Assembly (NCBI GenBank): GCA_037126765.1
Contig: JBBCBC010000001.1
Span: 19,238,622 to 19,302,621, forward strand
DNA length: 64,000 nucleotides
Direction of reading: 5' to 3'
Origin: Stenogyne calaminthoides
Taxonomy: Eukaryota > Streptophyta > Magnoliopsida > Lamiales > Lamiaceae
Shown here piece by piece: positions 22,606 through 34,126 of the stretch (its first letter is position 1; each line of letters starts with the position of its first letter). The notes below the pieces were generated by a model, which saw only the letters and a program-made list of their open reading frames with translations, searched no databases and was not told the DNA's origin. A program made the position numbers and the translations under genes.

Positions 22606-22620
22606 GGAGCTCTGATACCA
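22606..22620 (-). promoter_or_regulatory. Primer binding site of A2
   Basis: Reads TGGTATCAGAGCTCC on the element strand, one base inside the 5' LTR. This is an exact 12-base match to the initiator-methionine tRNA end commonly used by plant copia elements. Confidence 0.95.
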
Positions 22621-22621
22621 C

Positions 22622-24019
22622 TGTTGGAATTTAGAGGCACGTAAACATGTAATACATGCGCAGTGGAAATTAAAGTTCACCAACAACAAACAGTTAATTA
22701 CATAATTAAATACGAGTAAACGTAAACAGAATTCTTACAATAATTCGTACATGGATTCCTCAACTATGGTATCCACGTAAAAGTCGTTTACTAATATGCA
22801 CAAATCTACCAGCGTTAAATCCCCGAAATGAATTTACTAAGAAAATTCTAACTTAGAGATTTTATGGAGAAAATATGAACTCACGTATAATGAATTCCCA
22901 AGAGCTCATATATATATAGGAAAGACCCAGCTTAAATCTTAAGCTAACCTTTATTAGGAAAAATCCCTAATAAAATAAATCTCTTAGATTTATTTCCCAC
23001 ATATAAATCTCTACGGATTTAAATTCCATATATGATAAATCTCTACGATTTATTTTCATATATATTAAATCCTACAATAATATTCCAAATATTATTATTG
23101 AGAATTCTTATTTAATTAAATCCAATTTAATTAAACATTAATAATAATTAATTCCAAATTAATCTATTATTAATTACTTCTCCATAAATTAAATATTAAA
23201 TCTAATTTAACATTTAATCAACCAACTATAATTAGTAAATAACCATTACTTGTTGTGTGACCCATAGGCTCTCATATATCGAGCTATTAGTCAAACTAAT
23301 GGTCTTAATTGAACCCTAGACAATAAATCAAACATTTTCAATATATGAGGTACGTTGCGAGGAAATGTGCAACTACCTGTAACTGAAACATGGACTATTA
23401 CGATTTTCTCCTTTCATTCGCGAATGCTCGATTAAGTCTTGAACATGATGAAGTGTCTATTCAAATAACTTAATCATTTTATCTCTAACCACTAATTGAT
23501 CACTTATGTCACACTTGACCACAAAGTCCAAGTTGACGTGCATTGACCAATGACTTTGATCCAATTATGATGAGAAGATGAGTATTCTCTCTAAATCCAC
23601 TTTGAGGAATGAATCATTTTCTTGGCTCAACTACTACGCACATGCACTTCGTGATGAACCCAATCCAAGTCATATCTACCCATAGACGGGTGCAAGCGTC
23701 GGTCATGGTCAAAGTTCATCACTCCACACATGTCGTGCGTATTGACCTCAAGTCAAAGGAGTATTGCATCGCTCCCACTAACCGAGACACCCATAGACAC
23801 ATATAGTGGAACTACATCAAACGGTTTCTCGGATGGGTATACAAATACCCTCTAAGGTATTTGTGCATCCATCATGAGATACCTAGTATCTCGTAGTAAG
23901 TGAGATCTTACTACACTCTCCAAGAGTATGATGCAGATCGCACACCAATCTCCATTGCATCATCAATATCCCCTTCTTGATGATCTTTGATCGGGGCTAT
24001 TTGAGAATCATGCTTAGGT
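22622..24019 (-). repeat. 5' LTR of A2, inner part, cut by D
   Basis: Starts TGTTGGAATTTAG and follows the A-family LTR for about 1.4 kb up to GCTTAGGT, where element D begins. In the uncut 3' LTR the equivalent text continues with CATCTAAGTTCTCAC (about 16279). The hAT MITE is absent here, showing that it entered the 3' LTR after A2 inserted. Confidence 0.92.
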
Positions 24020-25169
24020 TGTTGGGGTTATACATGAAAGTATGCTTTTACTTTGTATAACCTATGTATTAAACACTTATTTACTGAAATAAATTATTTA
24101 TCACTGTTGCTTTAAATATGATTGAATGTTATATATATTTATTGCAAACCGTTCATAGCTTGCGTTACATTGTAGTTAACGTGGTGATACCAGATTGGCT
24201 TGTCTATTGGTAGAAGTTGATGTGTAAAGCTCATATTGGCTTGTCTTGACCAAGAGATTACACTAGTGCATTCGATGCGCTGAAGCGGACCTGTAGAGAG
24301 GATAAACTCATTCGCACTGACTTAAGGGATGAAGAGTTAGACCTCAGTGGTTGTTGATTTCTTAATCTCTGTCACTTAATAAGGACTGTGTGTGATTAGT
24401 AGTTATTGCTTTGACTTATAAATGGGAAGAGAATCATTGCGACTTCGATACTCTATATCTTGGGCAATAATATTAATTACACGACAGTTGCTAAATTAAT
24501 ACAGAGAATCGTGTGCTTGCAATGTCTTGCTTGATTGGTCCCCTTGGTGGGCCCGGAACCTTTATTATACCAAATCTTGCAAGTGGAATTAATTTTTCGG
24601 TATGGATAATAAAGCTGGGCTGTCCTTACTCCAAGGATAAAGATATTAATTAATATAAAGCTTTTCAGTGACTTAATTAATTAATGGACTAAATAATCTT
24701 AAACACGATAAATAATAACCGGGAGCCATATTACCGTAATATGGGTTAAGTTGGATAGTGCAATATTAATTATATAGTGACATTAATTAATATTAATGGG
24801 TTGAATTATATTGTGGCTCAATATTGGAATTCAGAAGCCCATTGGAAGGTCCATCTTAATTCTCCTAAAGGCCTCTCAAGTATCCCAATTAAAGTCCATA
24901 AAATAAAAGGTGCTTAAAATAAAATAAATTATTGTTGCATTATATTTTCCTTGTTTTTCGAAAATATTGAAGAAAAAAGAGGGAGAAATTTTTTCTTGAA
25001 AAGATCTTTATGGAAAGGAGATAAGTATTCTTGGAATACAAGATTATCCCATAAATTCAAGAAATCTCCCACTTGGTTTCTTTAATGGTAATTTTCGAAA
25101 TATATAGAGAAATAATAGGAAGAATGATTTTCTTGATTTTCTTGGAAATATTTTTATGGAAAAAGATAT
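24020..25169 (+). repeat. 5' LTR of D, first part
   Basis: 1150 bp matching the reverse complement of the B and E LTRs (starts TGTTGGGGTTATAC, with an AAGTATGCTTTTACTTTGTA block). It ends at AGATAT (25164-25169), the target at which F entered. The rest is at 41613-42235. Confidence 0.92.
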
Positions 25170-26599
25170 TGTTGGGAAATTCAGAGTTTTGATGAAAGTT
25201 CCAAAACACATGTAATAGGATCAGTCAGACCTGTTAGCTGACTGATGTTTTAAATACAAGTTCTAAGATGACCAGTTGATAATTATTGTATAGATCAGAC
25301 GATCGGACAGTCAGACGATCTGGAGAAGACATGAAGCTATAACTTCCGAAGACCTGAAGATCAGAAGAAATGCCAGATGACCAAGACCAGAAGACCTACA
25401 TCAGCCGAGTCTGCTAGTTGAAGCTAATACAACTTGCACCAGAAGACTCTATCAGGTAGAATGATCAGTTGTATCTGATCAGGTCAGCTCACACCAGGTG
25501 TCAACTGATGATTACACCAAGTCATACGTTGTTAATCTGAAAAAGAAGAATGTCAACTTTAGTTGGTAGAACAAACACTGAAAAGTGTACCTGTTAACCA
25601 ATGAGAACAAGACACGTATGCACAAAGCTGACAATGTGGGATTCGGCGCTGCAATATCAAACGGCTAGATAAGACGACATACATGCTTTCGGCCATGACA
25701 TTCCTGAAGCACGTCACATCAAATCCTGCAACCTACCAAATATAGCCGGAAATTCAAATTGCTCTCCAACGACTCTTTGATTTCGAGGTCTATAAATATG
25801 GGATTTCTCTTCATAGAGAACAACAGAAATTATCAAGAAGCTCATACTATAGCAGAATTTCCACGAAGAACACAAACTTGAAGATTATTTAAGTGTTCAT
25901 CCCATTAGTTCTTAGCATTGAAATCTCATCCTTTAGCTGTTAGGATACTTAAACACTAGAAACGATTTCCAGTTGGAACAAACAATCATCTTTACCAAAA
26001 CCAAAAGTTAGGTTAAGTTTGTTTAGCAAGATTTCAGACTAGGGTTTCTAGTTCTGATTTTTAGGATTAGATTGAGTGAGAACTCGTTAAAAATCTGTTG
26101 GTTGTAATTTGTTTGACTAACACAATAAACTAAGTCCAGTTGGTTAAGTTGGTGCCCCTTGTGATAGGGAAGAGTGGACGTAGGACTGGTTGTCCGAACC
26201 ACTATAAATCTTGTGTGCATCTATCTGCTTTACACTACTGCACACTACCTGTTTATAACTGCATACATATCCTGAGTTAGGATCAGCTTGCACCAAGCAA
26301 CTGATCTGATCAGTTTGACACTTCAGTCAGCTGATTGAAAACAGACTCGAGAATCTGATTTGTAAAACTGGTTTTTCACACGGATATAAACTAGCTTCCG
26401 CACATCAGTTAAACTGATAGACACCGAACTGATCTGCCATCAGGCGATCAGTAAGTTGGATATCAGTCCAAACTGATTCACTCACACTCTGATCAGGCTA
26501 CCTGCCATCACACCTGATCTTGGATGAAAAAGTTTTCAGAAGTCTATTCACCCCTCCCCTCTAGACTTCTGCCCTCACGAAACCCGTTCGGGACCTACA
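25170..26599 (+). repeat. 5' LTR of F
   Basis: 1430 bp, from TGTTGGGAAATTC to GGACCTACA. A TATAAATA box lies at 25791-25798. Compared with the 3' LTR it lacks about 140 bp after TTATTGTATAGA (near 25290), a deletion between short AGA repeats. CTGATCAG-type palindromes are frequent. Confidence 0.94.
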
Positions 26600-26601
26600 A
26601 G

Positions 26602-26613
26602 TGGTATCAGAGC
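26602..26613 (+). promoter_or_regulatory. Primer binding site of F
   Basis: TGGTATCAGAGC, a perfect match to the initiator-methionine tRNA 3' end, two bases after the LTR. Confidence 0.96.
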
Positions 26614-26736
26614 AGTGGTTCTATGGACCACTGGCTTTGAATATCATCGGTTCTTGAGGAAGAACCTTTGTGGTCACTTGAACTGATCTTGAAAAACCTT
26701 TTCAAAATCTCATTTATTTTCAAACTCACGAACAAC

Positions 26737-27975
26737 ATGGATAATACTTCGGGTATGTATCATGATTTGCCAAATTTTTTCATTGATGAGTATGTAGACT
26801 GAACTATATTCATGAGCAACCATCTGGGATCAATAAGCACCAGGATGATGGAAGTTATTGAACGAGAACCCATCATCATCTACCACGACAACCCAGCTGT
26901 AGGAGGTGATCTAGACTTTCCAGCTGGAAGCCTTGTCAGAAAGAGTCTCGCCCTGATGGATGCTGAAGAAAGAAAGTTGTACACTCTGGATACAATAGCC
27001 AGACACATAATTATGAAGACGATGGATAAGATAACCCGAGAAAAGATAAAGTATCTCAAGACAGCCAAACAAATGTGGGATACGCTTGCTGAAATGTGTG
27101 TAGGTAATGACTTGATAAAAGACAGCAGACTGCAAGCCGAACTGGTGAAGTTTGAGAAACTTAAGATGCTGCCAACTGAAACGATAAATCAGCTCGATGG
27201 AAGAATCACCATGTCTGTCAACAAGCTACAGGAACTTGGACGAGAAATGTCAGATAAAGATATCAACTACAAGATCTTGAGATCTCTGACTAAGAAGTGG
27301 GATATGAAAGTCACAGTTATAAAGGATTGTCAAGATATTACTAAGATGAAGCCACACAACCTGTTTATGAGCCTTAAAGTCCATGAGTTCGATCTGATCG
27401 AAAGAGGGCAAGAAGAAGAAGACGAGTCGCCTGCCGAAGCCACTCCTGCCACATCAAAATCAGTTGCATTCAAAGCAACCGACAGCAACTCAAAGTCTAC
27501 TGAACCTGTTGGAAATATTATAAGCCAAACTAAACAGATTGCTTTGCTAACCAAAAAACTTGAAAAATCTAACATTCAACTTGGTAAGTATCGTAGATTT
27601 TACAGGGATTATCAGAACAACAGAGGAAAAGATAGGAGGCCAACTGACAGATCTCCAGAAAGGACCAGATCTGATGACCGAAGAAATGATCACAGAGAAG
27701 ATAAGAAAAGAGATGATCGATCTGATGAAAGGAGAGACAACAGACCAGAAAGGAGAAACTCAGACTACAATCAGTCAGGTAAGTCACCTGACAGATTCTA
27801 CAGACGAAATGACTCACCTGGCAGAAGGAGTTCCGTGGAGCGTGGAGCGTGTTTCAACTGTCAGAAACCAGGTCATTATAGAGCAGATTGCCCTGACCTG
27901 ACTCCAAAAGAAAGAGAAGACAAGCGGAACAGACGTGAACAAAGGTATAGAGACAGAAAAAGCCATGGTAGCTGA
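26737..27975 (+). pseudogene. F gag with intact zinc knuckle
   Basis: The likely start is the ATG at 26737, in frame with the long segment that opens at 26812. A TGA at 26800-26802 interrupts it where a Trp codon (TGG) is expected before TIFMSNH. The capsid region carries KQMWDTLAEMCVGND, KLKMLPTETINQLDGRI and NYKILRSLTKKWD. An Arg/Asp-rich spacer leads to a complete CCHC knuckle, CFNCQKPGHYRADC (C347, C350, H355, C360, counted from 26812). The only visible defect in this gag is the one nonsense codon. Confidence 0.9.
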
Positions 27976-29338
27976 TACATCTGGGATTGATGATTCTTAT
28001 CTACCATCAGAGGATTTGGGCTACTCATCTGTAGAAGACTTCTGTCTGATAAGCAACGCTGATGATTTCTACCACTACGATGATCTGATGTTCTCATCTG
28101 ATGATGACATCTGTCTCACGGCTAAGGAGGACGACCAATCTGAGGTAACCTCTAAACCTTCTGCTCTTTCAGTTTCCACACCAGCTATGATTAGCACACC
28201 TGCGGGAGAGGTTGACTTGCAGCTCTATTATGAGCAATTACTTGATGAACTCTCTAATGCAGCAGACACTTATACAATAGTGGAAGCTGAAAACGATAAA
28301 CTAAGGATTGAAAATACTCAGTTTGTTAAGGAAAATGCTGAAAGAAAAGCAGCTGAACTAAAATCAGCTGAAGCTGCTCAGAAGATAACTGAAGAACTGG
28401 AAGTTATGAAAGTTAACTCTTCTGATCAGGAGAAGCTGATTAAGGAACAACCGGTTATCAATAAACAGCAAGCTGAAGATTTTAAAATCCTACAAGCTAA
28501 GTTTGATGACCTCTTCCAAATACATAAGAGTCTGAAATCTACTGAGGATAGTCTGCGCAAGAAAATAGAAGTTTTTACAAAATTTTCTAAAACTGTTCAA
28601 GATCTGAACACCTATTTTCGAACGCCAACTAACAAGAAGGGACTTGGGTATAACAACCCTTCTACATCCTCGAAAGCCCCGTCTGGTTCACATCAGAAAA
28701 GTGTAACCAAACGAGTTTCTGTTGTAGATACACGAAAAGCTAAAACTGTATCAGATAAGGAAAACAGGCTTACTGAACAGGTAAAGAAGGTGCCCAATCA
28801 GAAAGGGAACATAAATGGACCCCAACTGATTAAGCATCAATCGAGGAATCAACAGAAGAACCCAGTTCTTCTGAAGAGACTTCAACCTGATCAGCAGATT
28901 AGGTATCAGAAAAGACAACCTCTAAAGGGGAAATCTGATCTGAAACCTAATCAGGTCAAGCTGCCTAACAGGCAAGCCAAAGGGTAAACTGCCAAAACCA
29001 GATATACCAAAAAGATATGAATCTTTTAATGGTAGCAGTCGTACCTACCCTTATAATCAGAAACCTAGGGCTGCTGCACCTGAGCCTCACTGGGTTAAAA
29101 GAAGACAAACTGTAAGAAAAAATCCCAAGTCTTCTGATTTACCCAAGGCTCGCACTAATAATCATACGAATCAGAACGCATATGAAGAGACGTATGATTA
29201 TGTAGATGTTTATGGGAGACAAATCAGGCCTTCTGATCTATCTGATTACAATAGAAGTGCCCTGTTTGTATGGATCCCTAAAAACAACTCTAACCCCTCA
29301 GGACCCAATCCAAAAGGGGTACCTAAAGCCTGATTTGA
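27935..29338 (+). pseudogene. F gag-pol linker: acidic and coiled-coil region
   Basis: Overlaps the end of gag by 41 bp in another frame. Up to 28987 it encodes an acidic segment (EDLGYSSVEDFCLISNADD) and then a long Glu/Lys-rich coiled coil, with a GLGYN motif near its end. This is the usual SIRE-type spacer between knuckle and protease. From 28990 to 29338 the text continues in mixed frames (PRAAAPEPHWVKRRQ and FVWIPKNNSNPSGPNPKG-like), so a frameshift and stop separate it from protease. Confidence 0.83.
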
Positions 29339-30004
29339 TTGCAGGTTCGCTTGGGTTTAGCCAACAAGGGAGGTGTACAAGCAACTATCTGGTACATTGA
29401 TAGTGGATGCTCAAGGCATATGACTGGAAGCAAACATCTCCTTAGATCTTACACAGAACAAGAAGGCCCACGTGTACTCTTTGGTGATGATAACTTTGGT
29501 TTTACCAGAGGATTCGGAACCTTAGAGAATGATGATGTACAGGTTACTGGAGTCTCGTATGTCGAAGGTTTAAAGCATAATCTGTTATCAGTTTCACAAT
29601 TCTGCGACAACGAATTCAGTGTTGAGTTCTGGACTGATAAGTGCACAATCAAGAATCGAGCTACTCAATAGATCTTGTTAACTGGTTCTAGGAAAGGAAC
29701 GATTTATACTGTAGATTGGAACAATTGTCCAAGAAATGCATGTCTGATTGTTAAGAGTTCCAAAAGTAGCAGTTGGCTCTGGCATAAGAGAATGAGCCAT
29801 CTGAACTTTAAAACTCTTAACAAGATAGCAAGGATGTCTTTGGTTGAGGGTCTTCCGAATGAGGTATTCTCTAAGGATCAGACATGTGTCGATGTCGGAA
29901 GGAAAACAGTTAAAGCCTCATTCAAGGGAATCCTCGACCAAAGATCCAAAGAGATATTGCAAATCGCCCCATATGGACTTATTTGGACCAATTACACCAG
30001 TTAG
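29339..30004 (+). pseudogene. F protease and integrase N-terminus
   Basis: The first part (to 29671) holds the aspartic protease motif WYIDSGCSRHMTG (D21-S22-G23) and the LSVSQFCDNEF block. A TAG at 29669 stops it. In the same frame from 29675, WLWHKRMSHLNFKTLNKI supplies the two His of the integrase zinc motif. The Cys pair is degraded: QTCVDVGRK keeps only one Cys of CxxC. The core start HMDLFGPITP is visible only in another frame (29844-30122). Confidence 0.87.
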
Positions 30005-30034
30005 TCTGAATGGACGCAATCCAAATTTACTTAT

Positions 30035-30735
30035 GTGGTATTCTTACATAAGAAGAATGAGACAACAACAAAGATACCTGAGCTGCTCAGAAAATTACAA
30101 AATGAGAAGGGTGTCAGTATAGTAAAAATCAGATCAGATAAAGGTATAGAATTTCTGAATTATTTTATTACTGATTTTTGCACTAAGTTTGGTATACAAC
30201 ATGAGACATCAGCTGCCAGAACCCCACAACGGAATGGAGAAATAGAACACTCAAAGAAGCTCCTCGCACTATGTTAGCTGAACATGCAACACCAAGCCAT
30301 TTCTGGGCAGAAGCCATCAATACTGCATGCCACACTCAGAACATATGTTCTCTGACTAAGACTCACTACAAAACACCCTATGAATTGTGGAAGGGCAGAA
30401 AACCTCGTGTTTCTTACTTCCATGTTTTTGGGTGCAAGTGTTTCATACACAACAATGGAAAGAGTCCGTTGAAGACCTTTGAGGCCAAGTCAGATGAGGG
30501 TATCTTCTTAGGATATTCCTCATCCAGCAAGGCTTTCAGGGTATTCAACAGACGAACTCTATTTGTGGAAGAAACACCTCATGTGGTCTTTGATGAGACA
30601 TCCTCTGAACAAGAGAAAGCTGCCTCAGAACAAGCAGTACCAGATCAACCGGTACCTGATGCACAAAAAATGGATCAGCTAAGTATCAAGGAAAAGGGAT
30701 CGATCATCGAAATAAAGGTATATATTCGAACTTGA
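30035..30735 (+). pseudogene. F integrase core and C-terminus
   Basis: The first piece has the second catalytic Asp in RSDKGIEF and the third-residue region PQRNGEIEHSKK. The Glu is present, although the usual NGVVERKNR text is altered. A frame change at about 30271 leads to HFWAEAINTACHTQN, YELWKGRKPRVSYFHVFGC, and the SIRE-type block KSDEGIFLGYSSSSKAFRVFN. The protein ends in the acidic linker at 30735. Confidence 0.87.
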
Positions 30736-31426
30736 CTTAACTGATTCACCAGGTCAATCAGACCCTAAGGTACGTACAACTGCCAATGAAGAAGCTGGGT
30801 ACATACCGAGGCGAAGATCAACGAACCATCTGGTTCAGGGGGAACACCTGAAGTTCCTACGGACAGACATCAACACATGATGATTCCAACATCAGCTGAG
30901 ACTTGTCCATGTCAAGTGGAACATATTTATGCACCACTCCCAATCACTAGTAATGAACTATCAGAAGAGGATGATGCTCTCCAAACTGATGCAAATCATA
31001 AAAGAAGGACCTGGGTAACCAGTCATCCAACTGATCTGATCCTTGGAGACCCATCTGATAATGTCAGAACTAGACATCAGATTGGTGAAAGTGCCATGTA
31101 TTGCTGTTATTTGTCTTTAAAGGAACCAACCGAAATAGAAGAAACTCTACAGGATGCAAACTGGATTCTAGCCATGCAAGAAGAGTTAGAGCAGTTTGAA
31201 AGGAATCAGGTTTGGAAATCAGGATGTACCAACCCATCAAGATGTGATTGGCACAAAGTGGATATTCAAGAACAAGAGAGATGAGAATAATGTTATAACC
31301 AGAAATAAGGGAAGACTTGTTGCTAAGGGGTATTCACAATCAGAAGGAATTGATTATGATGAGACCTTTGCACTAGTCGCCGCCGAAAGCCATTTCGGTT
31401 TGTTTACGGCATATCTTTATACGTAG
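30736..31426 (+). pseudogene. F integrase-RT linker and RT N-terminus
   Basis: Variable linker text (30877-31284) includes a HPTDLILGDPSDNVRTR-like block typical before copia RT, then ALQDANW-type text (LQDANWILAMQEELEQF). The frame shifts near 31196-31284 into GTKWIFKNKRDEN and GYSQSEGIDYDETFA. It stops at 31426, before the first RT aspartate. Confidence 0.85.
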
Positions 31427-32315
31427 GGGTTTATTGTGTATCAGATGGATGTAAAGAGTGCATTCTTAAACGGGGTACTAGCTGAGGAAGTTTATGTTGA
31501 ACAACCTCCTGGCTTTGAAAAAAAAACAGGTGTACCGTTTAAGAAAAGCTCTTTATGGCCTGAAACAAGCTCCTCGAGCCTGGTACGATATACTCTCTCA
31601 GTTCTTGATAGATAGTGGATTCACTAAAGGAATAGTGGACAGAACCTTATTTAGAATAGAAGATGGAGAAGATATTCCGATGGTTCAGATTTATGTGGAT
31701 GATATCATTTTCGGATCTCCCAACAAGAGCTTATGTGATAAATTCAGCAAGTTGATGCAAGGGAAGTTTGAAATGTCCATGATGGGTCAGATGAATTATT
31801 TTCTGGGTTTACAAGTTAGGCAAAGTACAGAAGGGATATTCATCTGCCAGACAAAGTATACTAGGAATTTGTTGGCTAAGTTTGGAGTTCAAAATTGTAA
31901 GGAAGCCAGAATTCCTATGATGACTGGATTCAAGATAGATCCAGATGAGAATGGTCAGAAAACTAATCAGAAAGAATATAGGGCTCTCATTGGATCTCTA
32001 CTATACCTAACTGCTAGCAGACCAGACATAACCTTTGCAGTAGGTGTATGTGCCAGATTTCAGGCAAATCCAATGCAAAGCCACCTTGAAGCAGCTAAGC
32101 AGATTCTTAAGTATCTGAAGGGGACAGTAAACCTTGGTTTATTCTACCCATCAGATGATAATCTAGAGCTTAGTGGGTATTCCGATTCTGATTATGGAGG
32201 TTGCAGAATAGACAGAAAATCAACCTCAGATACATGTCAGTTTTTAGGTAGTAAACTGATCTCTTGGTTTTCAAAGAAGCAGACATCAGTTGCAACATCT
32301 ACTACTGAAGCATAA
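31427..32315 (+). pseudogene. F reverse transcriptase and RNase H start
   Basis: QMDVKSAFLNG text with the first catalytic Asp is readable at about 31443. The long open segment from 31494 carries YGLKQAPRAWYD, TLFRIEDGED, IYVDDIIFGSPN (YVDD at 67-70), MSMMGQMNYFLGLQV, SLLYLTASRPDITFAVGVCAR, and the RNase H entry SGYSDSDYGG. It ends in STTEA followed by TAA at 32313-32315, replacing a GAA (Glu) codon, so one substitution stops pol. The IIFGSPN motif marks the SIRE-like lineage. Confidence 0.92.
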
Positions 32316-32318
32316 TAT

Positions 32319-32693
32319 ATGGCTGCAAGAAGCTGTTGTTCCCAACTGCTCTGGCTTAGTCAGCAACTGAGGGATTATAACATTGTAGCTACGAATGTAC
32401 CTATATTTTGTGACAGTAATAGTGCTATTGCAATTACTCAGAATCCTGTTCTACATACAAGATGCAAGCATGTGGATGTCAGACACCATTTTATAAGAGA
32501 TCATGTTGAAAAGAAGAACATCAGAATGGAAAAGATTCATACTGATAAGCAGAAAGCTGATATCTTAACCAAGCCACTAGCTGAAGTCAGATTCAGAGAA
32601 CTCTGTAATGAGCTAGGGCTTCTGGACCTTGGAGAAAGTGCACCAGAAATGTTTGGTGGACTGGTTTCCAAGACCAGCTGGTTGAGAGACTAA
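32319..32693 (+). pseudogene. F RNase H C-terminal part
   Basis: Continues in the same frame after the nonsense codon with YMAARSCCSQLLWLSQQL, the catalytic CDSNSAI, HTRCKHVDVRHHFIRDHV, and QKADILTKPLAE. It ends normally after a TSWLRD tail. It would be the end of pol; it is cut off only by the TAA at 32313. Confidence 0.92.
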
Positions 32694-32991
32694 CCAGGTT
32701 AAGAAGGATCCGTTGAGCAAGGCATCTCAACTGATCAAAAGATAAGTCAAGGAACTGATCAGAAACGGTCTTATCAGATCAGTCAAGGAACTGATCAGAT
32801 TGGTTGTTTCAAATTTTATGAGTCGATTTAAGCAAGGTTCAACAAGCAAGTTACACAAGTATTAAAGCTATAATTGCATAAGGTAAAAGAGTCAACACAA
32901 CAATAAATTAAGGGACCTTTCATTGATAAAGACCCGGAGGTCAGATTTACATTACAAGTTCATTACAATTGACCCGAAGGTCGTAAGATAA

Positions 32992-33019
32992 ACCCTAAAC
33001 CCTAAACCCTAACCCTAGG
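32992..33019. repeat. Interstitial telomere-type repeat
   Basis: About four AAACCCT units (plant telomere repeat) in a row, with one shortened unit. Too short and internal to be a telomere. On the minus strand it lies in the 3' part of the antisense unit; AAACCCTAA is also known as a telo-box in plant promoters. Confidence 0.85.
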
Positions 33020-33161
33020 AGGGGTGAGAGAGGCTTTGAAATAATCCTAAGCCACCCTCAGAGCTTCGGAGTCATGCAGAGAGCGGCCTTGAAGGATTTC
33101 TAAGCCAGAAGCCCCTAGTCCTGAAATCAATGGGACTTCCAGCTTTAAATGGACACGAGTA

Positions 33162-33548
33162 TCATACAGACACAAGTGTCACAGGCAAATATTGGGTTTT
33201 AGTCTGATCTAGACCGTGTACTGTCTGATCAAGATCGAATAGGTCGGATCTAGATCGTATAACTAAACCCATATTACATATCAGACTGAGTCTGTAGATG
33301 CTAATTTTGTCATCTCGAAAGGCACACAAGGCGCATACGGTCAGGAGAAGTGTCTTCTCAGTTGCGATAGCAGATCCGCCGCCTTGGTGGTAGAGAAGCT
33401 TGACAATAATCATATGAGTATTCTTCGATGACGACGAAAGGTGGAATGAGGGAAGCACATGGTTGATTTGAGAAGCTGGAATCATTTGAAAAGGGTTGAA
33501 GGTTTTTGCCGAAAGTTTCATCGGAAATAAGGGTTCACCGGAAAACAT
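33162..33548 (-). CDS. Antisense hypothetical ORF in the F spacer
   Basis: A 128-codon frame opening with MFSGEPLFPMKLSAKTF. A canonical TATAAATA box lies at 33615-33622, about 65 bp upstream on the same strand. Downstream on the same strand is a 3'-end-like tail (CTTGTAATG, then ATCAATGAAAGG near 32920). The downstream tail resembles that of the H aORF region (about 57420-57470, same strand), which suggests an inverted, decayed relative of the aORF gene end. I recognise no domain. Composition includes a Ser-rich stretch and Asp/Leu-rich C-terminus. Whether it is expressed is unknown. Confidence 0.4.
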   Translation of the reverse strand: MFSGEPLFPMKLSAKTFNPFQMIPASQINHVLPSFHLSSSSKNTHMIIVKLLYHQGGGSAIATEKTLLLTVCALCAFRDDKISIYRLSLICNMGLVIRSRSDLFDLDQTVHGLDQTKTQYLPVTLVSV

Positions 33549-33614
33549 GGATTATAAAGATGAGTATGATAACTATGGTGAATGGTTTATGTTGTGTGTA
33601 TAGAACTCCAGTTC

Positions 33615-33622
33615 TATTTATA
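33615..33622 (-). promoter_or_regulatory. TATA box of the antisense unit
   Basis: TATAAATA in a CTCTATAAATAGAAC context on the minus strand. It is followed by ACACACAACATAAACC-type leader text about 30 bp downstream and an ATG at 33548. The spacing fits a Pol II core promoter. Confidence 0.5.
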
Positions 33623-34126
33623 GAGAAAAAAACAGGGGTAGAAGTGCAAATTTAATTTCTCAAGGCCTTTCAGAGAAATTAACACCGCCAGGACAGCGCG
33701 TAAAGAGAACGCGACTGATGGTTGGATGAGTTTACGGCGTGTGAGTTATCACAAGTATCCAGACCATCATTACGGGATGTCACATCACGCCGACTTAGGG
33801 AATCGAGATGACTCTTCGACTCCTCGAGAATTAAGTTTTGGCGGGAGCGCACATTCCAAGATTTGATTTGATCAGAGTGGATCAAATTAGATCAGAAGAA
33901 ATCTGATCAGTTAAGTGGTTGATCAGATAAGGAGGATCAGTTGAGTATGGTACTCCAACTGATAAGAAAGATCAGTCGAGAACTGATTAGAGATAACAAT
34001 TGAAGGGGGAACGTCAATTGTTCAGAAAGGATCAGATGGAGACTAATCAGATATGTGGGACATTGTTGGGAAATACAAAGAGTTAGACAAAAAACAAGAT
34101 CAACAGAAATCAGTCAGATCTTCTTT

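Larger units (their letters stand above)
14157..24019 (-). mobile_element. Copia element A2, cut by D, right end not in window
   Basis: A minus-strand copia element. Its 3' LTR is at 14157-16481, pol and gag at 16542-20749, leader to 22605, PBS 22606-22620, and the 5' LTR starts at 22622. The 5' LTR is interrupted at 24020 by element D, so its end lies to the right of the window. LTRs match the solo LTR at 2742. Coding is broken by a few frameshifts and active-site changes, fewer than in E. Confidence 0.92.
32694..34126. other. F spacer downstream of pol, with antisense unit
   Basis: The spacer between pol and aORF is rich in CTGATCAG/GATCAG words. It holds an antisense TATA-led unit (about 32900-33626) with plant telomere-type repeats. 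A polypurine-like GAAGGGGGAAC lies near 34003. At 34072 a TGTTGGGAAATAC matches the start of the F LTR. After removal of the solo LTR (34127-36014) the text reaches CCTACAAGTGGTATTGA within about 65 bp, like the end of the F LTR plus primer site. It may be a shrunken LTR remnant. Confidence 0.6.

Noticed and set aside
32992..33019. True telomere or chromosome end
   Set aside because: Only about four units, inside a retrotransposon with sequence continuing on both sides.
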